This document shows, in pieces, positions 18,639 to 28,272 of a stretch of DNA of 64,000 bases. Source of the DNA: Xanthocytophaga agilis. Its GTDB lineage: Bacteria > Bacteroidota > Bacteroidia > Cytophagales > 172606-1. Below the pieces are notes generated by a model. The model ran no database searches and had not been told where the DNA came from. It saw only the letters and a program-made list of their open reading frames with translations. Both the position numbers and the translations under genes were made by a program. Position 1 is the stretch's first letter; every line of letters starts with the position of its first letter. The stretch spans positions 102,137 through 166,136 of the forward strand of contig NZ_JASJOU010000021.1 of the NCBI RefSeq assembly GCF_030068605.1, written 5' to 3'.

Positions 18639-21600
18639 ATGATTTATTTCTTTCTAAGTCAACCTGCGACCGTTTACACTTTACAAGTAAAACGGCAACT
18701 TTCTGCAACTGATATCCAAAAACTTGAATGGCTCTTTGGCGGAGCCAGCCTCCAGCAAAAAGAAGCACTTGAGGGATTTTATGTTGGCCCAAGAGCTGCC
18801 ATGGTGACTCCCTGGAGTACCAATGCAGTGGAAATCACCCAAAACATGGGACTGACAGATATCGTCAGAATTGAGGAGTTCAAAAAAGTAGATGAAGACT
18901 TTGCAGACTTTGATCCTATGCTTTCCAGAAAGTATAGTGGGCTTGATCAGCAAATCTATACGATCAATATAACACCGGAACCTGTTCTTGAAATAACAGA
19001 TATTGCAGCCTACAATAAACAGGAAGGACTTTCTCTGAGTGAGGACGAGGTAGAATACCTTAACTCTCTTGCTGTCAGACTTGGAAGACCTCTCACCGAT
19101 TCAGAGGTCTTTGGTTTTTCTCAGGTAAACTCCGAACATTGCCGTCATAAGATCTTCAATGGAAGATTTATTATAGATGGAGAAGAAAAACCTGTTTCTC
19201 TTTTTAAATTAATTCGTAAAACCTCTGAGGAAAATCCAAACGAAATCGTTTCTGCCTATAAAGATAATGTGGCCTTTATCAAAGGACCTGTTGTCGAGCA
19301 GTTTGCTCCCGGCCGTTCGGATGTTCCCGATTATTATACAACATCTGATTTTGAATCCGTAATATCCCTGAAAGCAGAAACTCACAACTTCCCTACTACA
19401 GTAGAACCGTTTAATGGGGCTGCTACGGGTTCAGGAGGTGAGATCCGCGACAGACTTGCTGGTGGACAAGGGTCTCTCCCACTGGCAGGAACCGCCATTT
19501 ATATGACAGCTCTTTCTCGTTTGGCAGAGGATCGTCCATGGGAACGTAGTGTGGAAGAAAGAAAGTGGCTATACCAAACTCCAATGGATATTCTGATTAA
19601 GGCATCTAATGGAGCTACTGACTTCGGAAATAAGTTTGGCCAACCACTTATTACGGGTTCGGTTTTAACATTTGAACATCAGGAAGATGGCCGTAAACTG
19701 GGTTATGACAAAGTAATAATGCTGGCCGGTGGTATTGGTTATGGCAAAGCCAATCAGGCTAAAAAACATAAACCTAACCCTGGAGATAAAATCGTTCTTC
19801 TGGGTGGAGACAACTATCGTATTGGCATGGGTGGTGCAGCTGTATCTTCTGCCGATACAGGGGAACATGGTAGTGGTATTGAACTCAATGCCGTTCAGCG
19901 TTCTAATCCAGAAATGCAGAAACGAGTTGCCAATACGATACGCGCTATTGTAGAAAGCGATAATAATACCATCATTTCTATTCACGATCATGGTGCAGGC
20001 GGTCACTTAAACTGTCTTTCTGAACTTGTAGAAGAAACCGGAGGTAAAATTGACCTCAGTAAGCTACCTGTTGGGGATCCTACCCTTTCTGCAAAAGAAA
20101 TTATCGGAAACGAATCGCAGGAACGGATGGGATTGGTTGTCAGTGAAAAAGATATAGAAACACTACAAAAAATAGCTGATAGAGAACGTTCTCCTATGTA
20201 TGTTGTAGGAAATGTGACTGGCGATCATCGGTTTACTTTTCAATCAGAAACCAGTGGAGCTAAACCTATAGATCTTGAACTGAAGGATATGTTTGGCAAT
20301 TCACCAAAGCTGGTAATGGAAGATCGCACAGTGAAAAAAACCTATCAGCCTATAACATATGATCAAAGTAAATTCAACGAATACCTCGAACAAGTACTTC
20401 AGCTGGAAGCTGTAGCTTGTAAGGATTGGTTAACAAACAAAGTTGACCGATGTGTAGGTGGCCGGGTAGCCAAACAACAATGTGCAGGACCTTTGCAGTT
20501 ACCTTTGAATAACTGTGGCGTAATGGCACTGGATTTTCAAGGCAAAGATGGAATTGCTACATCAGTAGGACATTCGCCACTTTCTGCACTGATTGATCCG
20601 GCAGCAGGTAGCCGTAATGCCATTGCAGAAGCATTGTCAAATATTGTGTGGGCTCCTATCAAAAGTGGATTAAAAGGTGTGTCCCTATCCGCAAACTGGA
20701 TGTGGGCCTGTAAGAATGAAGGAGAAGATGCTCGCCTGTACAAAGCAGTGGAAGCCTGTTCGGAATTTGCCATTAAGCTGGGAATCAATATTCCTACAGG
20801 GAAAGACTCACTTTCCATGAAGCAGAAATACAAGAATGATGAAGTAATTGCTCCAGGTACTGTGATTATTTCTGCTGTAGGTCATTGCAATGATATTACA
20901 CAGGTAGTTGAACCGGTACTACAGAAAAATGAAGGTGCCATATACTACATTAACCTTTCAGCAGATACCTATAAATTAGGTGGTTCTTCATTTGCCCAAA
21001 TAGTGAACCGGATTGGAAATGAAGCACCTGATGTAGTAGACGCAGCTCAATTTAAGAAGGCTTTTGATACAATTCAGGAGCTGATTAAAGCAGAACTGAT
21101 CCAGGCAGGACACGATATTGGAAGTGGAGGATTGATTACCACCCTACTGGAACTATGTTTTGCTGATCGTGATCTGGGTGCAGAACTTGATCTGAGCAGT
21201 CTGGGTGAAAAAGATTTGATTAAATTACTTTTCTCAGAAAATATTGGTATTGTTTTTCAAGCAACAGAAGGAGAAGAAAAACGTATTGAAGCTACTCTCA
21301 GTGCAGCTAATGTTTCATATCATAAAATTGGTCGTGTAACCTCTCTGCCTAACCTGGTAATCACAGTAGAAGGAGCACAAACAGTGCAATTGGATATTAA
21401 TCAACTGCGTGATGTATGGTTTAAAACCTCTTATCTGCTTGACCAAAAACAAAGTGGTCCTGTAAAGGCAAAAGAGCGGTTTGATAATTACAAAAACCAG
21501 CCACTACACTATACTTTTCCATCTCAATTTGATGGAAAGAAGCCAGTGATTGATCCTACAGTTCCTCGTCCGAAAGCAGCTATTATTCGTGAAAAAGGAA

Positions 21601-22343
21601 GTAATTCTGAACGCGAACTTGCCAATGCTCTCTACCTTGCAGGTTTTGACGTGAAGGACGTACATATGACTGATTTGATATCTGGCCGTGAAACGCTGGA
21701 AGACATTCAGTTTATTGGTGCTGTTGGTGGTTTTTCTAACTCTGACGTTTTAGGATCTGCTAAAGGATGGGCGGGAGCATTCTTGTATAATGAAAAAGCG
21801 AAAATGGCTTTAGAGAACTTCTTTAACCGTCCGGATACCTTATCAGTAGGTGTTTGTAATGGGTGTCAGTTGTTTATAGAGCTAGGTCTAATCAATAAAG
21901 ACCATGCAGAGAAACCTAAAATGCTACACAACAAAAGTGGCAAACACGAAAGTATCTTTACCTCATTAACAATACAGAAAAATAAATCTGTAATGTTGTC
22001 AACATTGGAAGGAGCTACACTTGGTGTATGGGTATCGCATGGAGAAGGAAGATTCCAGCTACCATACCAGGAAGATAAGTATCAGATTGTTGCCAAGTAT
22101 GCCTATGAAAACTATCCAGCGAGTCCGAACGATTCAGACTTTAATACAGCTATGTTGTGTGATGAAACAGGCCGCCATCTGGTCATGATGCCACACATTG
22201 AGCGTTCATTGTTCCAATGGCACTGGGCAAATTATCCAAAAGGCCGCAAAGATGAAGTAAGTCCATGGATGGAAGCATTTGTGAATGCAAAAAAATGGAT
22301 AGATGTAGTGAATGCACAAAAAGTTAAACAGGAAGTTTATTAA
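18639..22343 (+). CDS. purL: Phosphoribosylformylglycinamidine synthase, single-chain form
   Basis: This enzyme makes FGAM from FGAR, ATP and glutamine in purine synthesis. At 1234 residues it is the large form that fuses the PurS-like N-terminus, the synthetase core and a C-terminal glutaminase. Visible are FGFSQVNSEHCRH at about residues 165-177, the ATP/Mg parts SLKAETHNFPTTVEPF and GGEIRDRLAGGQGS, and the glutaminase cysteine in VGVCNGCQLF near residue 1075 with the following His-Glu near MPHIERSL. The ATG at 18639 is the best start; a TTG 21 bp earlier is in frame but adds nothing typical. A strong terminator follows. No other purine gene is nearby. Confidence 0.95.
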   Translation: MIYFFLSQPATVYTLQVKRQLSATDIQKLEWLFGGASLQQKEALEGFYVGPRAAMVTPWSTNAVEITQNMGLTDIVRIEEFKKVDEDFADFDPMLSRKYSGLDQQIYTINITPEPVLEITDIAAYNKQEGLSLSEDEVEYLNSLAVRLGRPLTDSEVFGFSQVNSEHCRHKIFNGRFIIDGEEKPVSLFKLIRKTSEENPNEIVSAYKDNVAFIKGPVVEQFAPGRSDVPDYYTTSDFESVISLKAETHNFPTTVEPFNGAATGSGGEIRDRLAGGQGSLPLAGTAIYMTALSRLAEDRPWERSVEERKWLYQTPMDILIKASNGATDFGNKFGQPLITGSVLTFEHQEDGRKLGYDKVIMLAGGIGYGKANQAKKHKPNPGDKIVLLGGDNYRIGMGGAAVSSADTGEHGSGIELNAVQRSNPEMQKRVANTIRAIVESDNNTIISIHDHGAGGHLNCLSELVEETGGKIDLSKLPVGDPTLSAKEIIGNESQERMGLVVSEKDIETLQKIADRERSPMYVVGNVTGDHRFTFQSETSGAKPIDLELKDMFGNSPKLVMEDRTVKKTYQPITYDQSKFNEYLEQVLQLEAVACKDWLTNKVDRCVGGRVAKQQCAGPLQLPLNNCGVMALDFQGKDGIATSVGHSPLSALIDPAAGSRNAIAEALSNIVWAPIKSGLKGVSLSANWMWACKNEGEDARLYKAVEACSEFAIKLGINIPTGKDSLSMKQKYKNDEVIAPGTVIISAVGHCNDITQVVEPVLQKNEGAIYYINLSADTYKLGGSSFAQIVNRIGNEAPDVVDAAQFKKAFDTIQELIKAELIQAGHDIGSGGLITTLLELCFADRDLGAELDLSSLGEKDLIKLLFSENIGIVFQATEGEEKRIEATLSAANVSYHKIGRVTSLPNLVITVEGAQTVQLDINQLRDVWFKTSYLLDQKQSGPVKAKERFDNYKNQPLHYTFPSQFDGKKPVIDPTVPRPKAAIIREKGSNSERELANALYLAGFDVKDVHMTDLISGRETLEDIQFIGAVGGFSNSDVLGSAKGWAGAFLYNEKAKMALENFFNRPDTLSVGVCNGCQLFIELGLINKDHAEKPKMLHNKSGKHESIFTSLTIQKNKSVMLSTLEGATLGVWVSHGEGRFQLPYQEDKYQIVAKYAYENYPASPNDSDFNTAMLCDETGRHLVMMPHIERSLFQWHWANYPKGRKDEVSPWMEAFVNAKKWIDVVNAQKVKQEVY

Positions 22344-22368
22344 TCCGGTTTAATTGAACATACATAAT

Positions 22369-22402
22369 AACAAAGCCTCCGAAATTGGAGGCTTTGTTAT
22401 TT
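22369..22402 (+). terminator. Intrinsic terminator of purL
   Basis: A 12-bp perfect stem AACAAAGCCTCC with loop GAAATT, followed by a T-rich tail (ATTTTAT). It begins 26 bp after the purL stop. Confidence 0.85.
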
Positions 22403-22516
22403 TATCTATCCCCACCTCTGACATTATGTATAAGAAGCAAAGAGTTAGTAGATTCTCCATGTAGATCACTACTTTTGACAAAGCATATTACTATTACTTG
22501 CTAACATCTTATTTCT

Positions 22517-23539
22517 ATGCTTAGCCGTCGTGCATTTGTTGTACCCAAAGCTGGTTCACTGAAAAACTTATATATACAGGAACAAACCCTCCCATTGCCT
22601 GATTCAGATCAGGTAACCATTGCAGTGAAGGCAATTGGACTCAATTATGCAGATATCTTTGCCATCAAGGGTCTTTATAGTGCTACACCAAAAGGGGCTT
22701 TTGTACCTGGATTGGAGTATGCAGGTGAAGTAGTACAGGTAGGAAGTGAAGTTACACATCTAAAGGTAGGAGACAAAATCATGGGAGTAACCCGATTTGG
22801 CTCTTATACAACACGCCTGAATATAGACGCCCGTTATGTCATGCCTTTACCAGAAGGATGGACTTTTGCAGAGGGAGCCGCATTTCCGGTACAGGTACTT
22901 ACAGCCTATTATGCATTAGTGCCACTGGGAGCTTTAAAAAACGGACAAACTGTTTTAATTCATAGTGCAGCAGGAGGAGTTGGCATTCTGGCAAATCGAA
23001 TTGCTAAACGTCTGGGAGCATATACAATTGGTGTAGTAGGGAACGCCTCCAAACTGGAACTATTACATAAGGAAGGGTACGACGGTGCAGTAATACGTTC
23101 CACTCAATTTAAAAATGATGTACAAAAAGCTCTTCAGGGACGCGAACTAAATATTGTGCTGGAAACAACCGGAAGTAAATACTTTTACTGGAGTTATGAA
23201 TTGCTGGCGTCTCAAGGTCGTTTAATTGCCTATGGATCAGCACAGTTTACCACACAAGGAAATAGACCTAATTATTTTAAACTAGTTTGGCGATATTTGT
23301 TTCGTCCACGACTTTCTCCCCTCAAAATGATCCCTCAGAATAAATCCTTAATGGCATTTAATCTGATCTGGATTTATGAGAAGGCAGAACTAATGCAAGA
23401 GTTATTGGCAGAAATCAATGTATTGAAACTCCCTCCTCCTTTGATTGGTCATACCTTCCCTTTTGAACAACTGCCACAGGCATTACAATTCTTCCAGACG
23501 GGAAAGACTATTGGAAAAATAATTGTAGAAGTCAGCTAA
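22517..23539 (+). CDS. Zinc-free medium-chain dehydrogenase, quinone oxidoreductase type
   Basis: The 340-residue protein has the GroES-like half (GLNYADIFAIKGLYS, FVPGLEYAGEVVQVGSEV) and the Rossmann half with the AAGGVG NADPH motif (HSAAGGVGIL at about residues 152-161). It lacks the zinc ligands of alcohol dehydrogenases, and so is of the quinone reductase / VAT-1-like branch. Substrate unknown. The DUF92 gene starts only 7 bp after its stop, so both are likely one operon. Confidence 0.85.
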   Translation: MLSRRAFVVPKAGSLKNLYIQEQTLPLPDSDQVTIAVKAIGLNYADIFAIKGLYSATPKGAFVPGLEYAGEVVQVGSEVTHLKVGDKIMGVTRFGSYTTRLNIDARYVMPLPEGWTFAEGAAFPVQVLTAYYALVPLGALKNGQTVLIHSAAGGVGILANRIAKRLGAYTIGVVGNASKLELLHKEGYDGAVIRSTQFKNDVQKALQGRELNIVLETTGSKYFYWSYELLASQGRLIAYGSAQFTTQGNRPNYFKLVWRYLFRPRLSPLKMIPQNKSLMAFNLIWIYEKAELMQELLAEINVLKLPPPLIGHTFPFEQLPQALQFFQTGKTIGKIIVEVS

Positions 23540-23546
23540 GCTCTCT

Positions 23547-24278
23547 ATGCAACTATCCACTCAAATACAATACATACTTGTTCTCCTGATTCTATTGACA
23601 GGAATGATCCTGAGCATAAAGGCACAAAAACTCACTACTCCGGCTGCCATTACGGGAGGCTTGCTTGGGTTTCTTGTCTTTCTGGGAGCTGGCTTTCCAG
23701 GACTGATTATGATGGCAAGTTTTTTTGTAATGGGAACTCTGGCAACTTCTTGGGGATCGGCCTACAAAGCCTCTATGGGTTTGGCAGAGGAAAATAAAGG
23801 TCGCCGAAAAGCTTCACAAGTTATTGCCAACGCAGGAGTTGGAGGAATTCTGGGACTTCTAAGCTGGCTGTTTACTCATCAATCAGAATTATTCCATCTA
23901 ATGCTGGCAGCCAGTTTCGCTTCAGCCAGTTCAGATACATTGTCCAGCGAACTAGGTAATGTTTATGGAAAAAGGTTTTACAATATTATCAGTTTCAAAC
24001 CAGATAGTCGGGGGCTAGATGGCGTTGTAAGCCTGGAAGGAACTTTGCTAGGAATGTTGGGAAGTTGCATCATTGCAGGTATTTATGGATTTGGATTTGG
24101 TTGGACCTGGAATCTGGTATGGATTGTGCTAGCAGGAACGGTTGGAAACCTCTCAGATTCAATATTAGGTGGAACGATGGAACGAAAACAGTACTTATCT
24201 AATGATGCTGTCAACTTTCTCAATACACTTATTGGCGCATTAACCGCTATGTTAATCTATTCTATTGTTTCTCAATGA
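23547..24278 (+). CDS. DUF92 family integral membrane protein
   Basis: The 243-residue protein is strongly hydrophobic with about six or seven membrane segments. It has the DUF92 signature: the Ser/Asp-rich ASFASASSDTLSSELG near residues 123-138 and GTVGNLSDSILGGTMERKQY near 212-231. Plant homologues (VTE6) are phytyl-phosphate kinases and bacterial ones are thought to be prenyl- or polyprenyl-phosphate kinases, using CTP-like donors. It is closely coupled to the preceding oxidoreductase gene. Confidence 0.8.
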   Translation: MQLSTQIQYILVLLILLTGMILSIKAQKLTTPAAITGGLLGFLVFLGAGFPGLIMMASFFVMGTLATSWGSAYKASMGLAEENKGRRKASQVIANAGVGGILGLLSWLFTHQSELFHLMLAASFASASSDTLSSELGNVYGKRFYNIISFKPDSRGLDGVVSLEGTLLGMLGSCIIAGIYGFGFGWTWNLVWIVLAGTVGNLSDSILGGTMERKQYLSNDAVNFLNTLIGALTAMLIYSIVSQ

Positions 24279-24347
24279 TCCATATTAAAAGTAAAGTATC
24301 TATCGTCTGTATAAAATACTACTTGGTTTCAGATAAGACAAACAAAA

Positions 24348-24377
24348 AATAGTCTGAAGATTCCTCTTCAGACTATT
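24348..24377. terminator. Bidirectional terminator between convergent genes
   Basis: A perfect 11-bp stem TAGTCTGAAGA with loop TTCC, A-rich on the left and followed by T/A on the right. It sits between the DUF92 gene and the convergent alcohol dehydrogenase gene, so it can serve both. Confidence 0.7.
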
Positions 24378-24415
24378 ACAAGCCCTTACATGATTTAGTA
24401 AACTACTAATCCTAC

Positions 24416-25495
24416 TTATGCTCCAGTAGCATTTTTGAGCGAAGCCATATCAATTACAAAACGATAGCGAACATCACCCTTCAGCATGCGTTCGTATGCT
24501 TTATTGATTTGATCCATAGTAATTAGTTCGATATCTGAAACGATATTGTGCGCTGCACAAAAATCCAGCATTTCCTGAGTTTCAGCAATGCCGCCAATCA
24601 TAGAACCAGCAAGGCTTTTTCGACCTGGAATCACGCTAAAAGCATGTACGGGAAGAGAATGTTCGGGCGCACCAACCAGGGCAATGGTTCCATCTACTTT
24701 AAGCAATCGCAGGTATGCATTCATATCATGTTGTGCAGAGACGGCATCAATGATAAAATGCAGACTCCCTGCATATTTTTTCATCTGTTCCGGATCTTTG
24801 GAAAGCACTGTTTCATCTGCGCCCAGACGTTTGGCCTCTTCGAACTTTGACTCAGAGGTAGTAAAAGCTATTACATGTGCCCCCATCGCTTTAGCCAGTT
24901 TAATTGCCATGTGCCCAAGGCCGCCAATGCCTACTACTCCTACTCTTTTGCCAGGTCCTACATTCCAGTGTTTCAGTGGTGAATATGTTGTTATACCTGC
25001 ACACAATAATGGAGCAGTTGCAGCCAGATCCAGATTTTCAGGTACACGCAATATAAAGTGCTCATCTACCACAATACTCTCTGAATAGCCACCATATGTT
25101 CGAGTTCCCAAATGTTTGTCGAGATCGTTATATGTTCCGGTAAATCCAGGAATACAATACTGCTCCAGACCCTCTTTGCAATGTTCACACTCACGACAGG
25201 AATCTACCATACATCCTACAGCTGCCAGATCTCCTGCCTTAAACTTGGTAACACGATCACCAACACGGGTTACTCTACCAACAATTTCATGGCCAGGTAC
25301 AACCGGATAAACAGAACCATGCCATTCGTTGCGGGCAGTATGTAAATCAGAATGACAAACACCACAATACAAAATTTCAATCTCAACATCATATGCTGCA
25401 GCATTTCTTCTCTGAATGGTAAGTGATTTTAAGGGTGCATCTGCAGCCTCTGTACCAAAGGCTTTTACACTTTTTGTAACTTTACTGATTTCCAT
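24416..25495 (-). CDS. NAD(P)-dependent zinc alcohol dehydrogenase (YahK/CAD type)
   Basis: The 359-residue medium-chain dehydrogenase has catalytic-zinc ligands in CGVCHSDLHTARNEW (Cys near residue 43) and GHEIVG, four structural-zinc cysteines in CMVDSCRECEHCKEGLEQYC, and the Rossmann motif GIGGLGHMAIKLAKAMG near 193-209. It belongs to the cinnamyl-alcohol / aldehyde reductase branch that usually uses NADPH to reduce aldehydes. It is a single gene with its own upstream region. The physiological substrate cannot be read from the sequence. Confidence 0.9.
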   Translation of the reverse strand: MEISKVTKSVKAFGTEAADAPLKSLTIQRRNAAAYDVEIEILYCGVCHSDLHTARNEWHGSVYPVVPGHEIVGRVTRVGDRVTKFKAGDLAAVGCMVDSCRECEHCKEGLEQYCIPGFTGTYNDLDKHLGTRTYGGYSESIVVDEHFILRVPENLDLAATAPLLCAGITTYSPLKHWNVGPGKRVGVVGIGGLGHMAIKLAKAMGAHVIAFTTSESKFEEAKRLGADETVLSKDPEQMKKYAGSLHFIIDAVSAQHDMNAYLRLLKVDGTIALVGAPEHSLPVHAFSVIPGRKSLAGSMIGGIAETQEMLDFCAAHNIVSDIELITMDQINKAYERMLKGDVRYRFVIDMASLKNATGA

Positions 25496-25958
25496 CTGAA
25501 TACTAATTTTTAATACTTATAATTTTACACAAAGTCTTTACAAGACTCTTTTTTTATGTTAGTGCTTGTCATAATTAACCTTATAACCACTTAATAACGG
25601 AGCAAATTTACTCTTTGAGGTAGTGTAAAGGATAAAGAATTTTAAATAAAAAAGTATGAATTTCAAACAATCGTAACCAAAAATCATACAGGTTGTTTAA
25701 ACAATTTTATAAGGCCTGCAAAAGTAGTATTCGTACAGTTCTTATAGACAATCCTTAGGTAGTTGTAAAAGTTTGTGATGAAAGAAAAAATATGTAGGCT
25801 GGCTGAAATCTATCCCATCCACATTGATCAAATTATTTCTTCTGGATGGATTTAGGTCGCCTTTTATCTAAAGAGAATCAAACTTGTCAAGGTAGTAAAT
25901 AAATGGAGGCAGGATTTTTTATGTATTTTCACTTTCAATAGTTTAAAACTAAATAATT
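25496..25958. other. Divergent intergenic region, no gene seen
   Basis: About 460 AT-rich bp between the alcohol dehydrogenase start and a small plus-strand gene. It should hold both promoters; no clear element pair was found. Confidence 0.35.
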
Positions 25959-26174
25959 ATGAGCCAGGCATTTATTCGGGAAAGTGATGACCAATGGTTA
26001 TCAGATGTAGCTCCAACATTACAGGCATTGATTGTATATCTGACACGAAATAACAATGGTATACGGGTATATGAGTCGAAAAATAGTACTGATCAGGATG
26101 GACGTGAAATTCATGTTATGAGTAACGGGCTGTCTTATGCAAAAGATGCTGATGGGAAATGGGAGATTGTGTGA
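25959..26174 (+). CDS. Small acidic protein of unknown function (71 aa)
   Basis: The frame starts at an ATG with clean upstream AT-rich DNA. The protein contains QWLSDVAPTLQALIVYLTRN and ends in a short beta-rich section with SNGLSYAKDADGKWEI. It has no signal peptide or membrane segment. A terminator follows within 40 bp, which supports a real gene. I do not recognise a function. Confidence 0.6.
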   Translation: MSQAFIRESDDQWLSDVAPTLQALIVYLTRNNNGIRVYESKNSTDQDGREIHVMSNGLSYAKDADGKWEIV

Positions 26175-26211
26175 TTTATTTCTTCGTTTCAATAAGTGGA
26201 TGGGTAGATAA

Positions 26212-26246
26212 TAAAAAGGGGTTGAGCACCACCCAACCCTTTTCTT
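26212..26246. terminator. Terminator between convergent genes
   Basis: Stem AAAAGGGGTTG with CAACCCTTTT (one bulged G), loop about 8 bases, followed by TTCTTCTTTC. It separates the small plus-strand gene from the convergent minus-strand gene. Confidence 0.7.
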
Positions 26247-26323
26247 CTTTCAGAATTAAGATTGTAAATCTATAAAATATAACCCGTTTTCGTTTGTTCA
26301 CAGGAAGCATACTTAAATTATTA

Positions 26324-26950
26324 CTAATCTTGTTTAGAAACTATAACAGAATCTTGCTGTAATTTCTGTTTATTTTTGTCTGTTACAATAGGTTGTTCCT
26401 GAACTGGAAGATTTTGTATACTATAAGAATCTTTGTTCTTCTTTCTTTGTATCTTATATGTAAGAGGTTGATTATCAATATCTACAATAACCTGGCAAAA
26501 GCTATCTATCAAACCTGAAATATCCAGACTACGCCGATACTGGCTCAGATTGGTAAACTCCTGATAGAGTACTCTGTCCTGGTTATCAACCATTCGGATT
26601 ACATAACGTAATCGATTGGGGTTATCAATTGTCACTTTTACTTTACCCAATTCATTCACAAAAACATAGACCATGTACTTCTTATCCGGATCACTTACAG
26701 AGGTGGTATCTGACAAAGCAGAATTCTGCATAGATACAGGTTTGGAAGAAACATGCTGAAGATTGCTCTCTGCCAGAAGCTGATTGTCTTGCCCTTGAGT
26801 AATTTTCGGATACAAAATCAAAGTCAGTATACCAACACATACAAAAGAATACCTTTTAAACTTAGTGTAAAAACGAAGGCTGGTAGCACCCTTTGTACTA
26901 AATGCAGAATCAGAAACGAATGATGGAGAAATGGTTTGGAACGTTTTCAT
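26324..26950 (-). CDS. Putative exported or membrane-anchored protein of unknown function
   Basis: The 208-residue protein has a hydrophobic segment (FVCVGILTLILYP, about residues 36-48) ending near GQDN, so it is either a signal peptide with a long N-terminal part or a single membrane anchor. The soluble part has a beta-rich domain (YMVYVFVNELGKVKVTIDNP, YVIRMVDNQDRVLYQEF), then a basic, Gln-rich tail. It faces away from a LytS/LytTR pair starting 276 bp away. No family was recognised. Confidence 0.6.
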   Translation of the reverse strand: MKTFQTISPSFVSDSAFSTKGATSLRFYTKFKRYSFVCVGILTLILYPKITQGQDNQLLAESNLQHVSSKPVSMQNSALSDTTSVSDPDKKYMVYVFVNELGKVKVTIDNPNRLRYVIRMVDNQDRVLYQEFTNLSQYRRSLDISGLIDSFCQVIVDIDNQPLTYKIQRKKNKDSYSIQNLPVQEQPIVTDKNKQKLQQDSVIVSKQD

Positions 26951-27225
26951 AATTTTGTAAAGGTTTAATTGAAAAAGGGAAAAAGTATTTTGATAAGCCG
27001 AAGTACGCTAAACTATTTTATTCAATCTGACAATTTAGACCATCGGTCTACCTTGCCATTTATACAACATTTGATACCTACCTATCGCAGTTGGACGAAA
27101 ATACACGCTGTTTGTCAGGTGCTTTTTACAGTTGAGGATTACAAATTTGTTGTTGGGCAAATTCTACAGTTTACCAGAAAAAAAAGTAGTAGATTTAGTC
27201 CTCAAATTGAAATAGAATAAAGAGG

Positions 27226-28272
27226 ATGGCTCGTTTTAGTGCATTAATACCTTACAGGCAAGTGTGGGCCCAAAGCGCTTTCTGGATAGGTTACTTTCTA
27301 TTTGAATGGCTGAATACAGGGGCTTATCTGGATAACTTTCAGCAAAGCTTGTGTCTGATTACGTTGCAAATTCCCCTATTAATTGTAGCAGGATACTGGA
27401 ATCTTTTTGTTACAATCCGACACTTTTTACTCTCTGGCCGAACAACAGGCTTTTGGGTGAGTCTAATTGCAAGTATATTGGTTTTTGGACTGCTTCGCCG
27501 CTATATTAATTACACGTGGTATTATCCGGCTTATAATATACCTGGCTTAGAGAAACCTTTCTTGTATTGGCCTAAAATACTCGCTGAATCCATGCAACTA
27601 CATTTGGTAGTAGCCCTATTTGTTGTGGTAGATCTGGTACGGCATGCCCTTAATCAGCAACGATTAAGTGAGAGATATAAGCGAGAGAAGCTTGCAGCAG
27701 AATACCATTTGCTGCAATCACAGGTACAACCTCACTTTTTGTTCAATACACTCAATAACCTGACTTCAGTGTCCATGCATCAGCCAGCTCGACTACCTCA
27801 TTTACTGCATGGACTGGCAGGTTTATTAAGTTATCAGTTACATGAGAGCAATCGATCTACAGTACCTTTGAATAAAGAAATAGCCTATTTAAATGACTAT
27901 ATCTCACTGGAACAGATTCGGTATGGGGAACGACTGGATGTACAGACAAACTTTCATGAGCTCACAAATTGGTCTGAACTTATGATTCCGCCTATGTTGC
28001 TGTTACCATTTGTCGAAAATGCGTTCAAACACGGAGCTGCACGATCTGAAACGAACTGCTGGATACAATTGAATCTGACGCAAACAGGTAATCGCCTGGT
28101 CTTTTCTGTTGAAAATTCAGTGGTAGATGAATGCCCAACCATTCCTACAACAGGTTTAGGATTAGCTAACCTGAGAAAAAGACTGGAGATTCTCTTTCCA
28201 AATAATTACGAATTAGTTACACTACAAGAAGATAGTCAGTTTCTGGCAGTCTTAAAATTCACTATAAACTAA
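27226..28272 (+). CDS. LytS-type sensor histidine kinase
   Basis: The 348-residue protein has four N-terminal membrane segments and the His_kinase (PF06580-type) core. The phospho-acceptor His is in LQSQVQPHFLFNTLNNL near residue 169, the N-box is LLPFVENAFKHG near 252-263 and the G-box is GLGLANLRKRL. It overlaps the next gene by one base (TAATG), so kinase and regulator are co-translated. An AGAGG lies just before the start. The signal sensed is unknown. Confidence 0.9.
   Translation: MARFSALIPYRQVWAQSAFWIGYFLFEWLNTGAYLDNFQQSLCLITLQIPLLIVAGYWNLFVTIRHFLLSGRTTGFWVSLIASILVFGLLRRYINYTWYYPAYNIPGLEKPFLYWPKILAESMQLHLVVALFVVVDLVRHALNQQRLSERYKREKLAAEYHLLQSQVQPHFLFNTLNNLTSVSMHQPARLPHLLHGLAGLLSYQLHESNRSTVPLNKEIAYLNDYISLEQIRYGERLDVQTNFHELTNWSELMIPPMLLLPFVENAFKHGAARSETNCWIQLNLTQTGNRLVFSVENSVVDECPTIPTTGLGLANLRKRLEILFPNNYELVTLQEDSQFLAVLKFTIN

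Noticed and set aside
26969..27220. 83-codon plus-strand frame starting with TTG before the LytS gene
   Set aside because: It lies in the divergent promoter region, starts with TTG, and shows no protein-like pattern.
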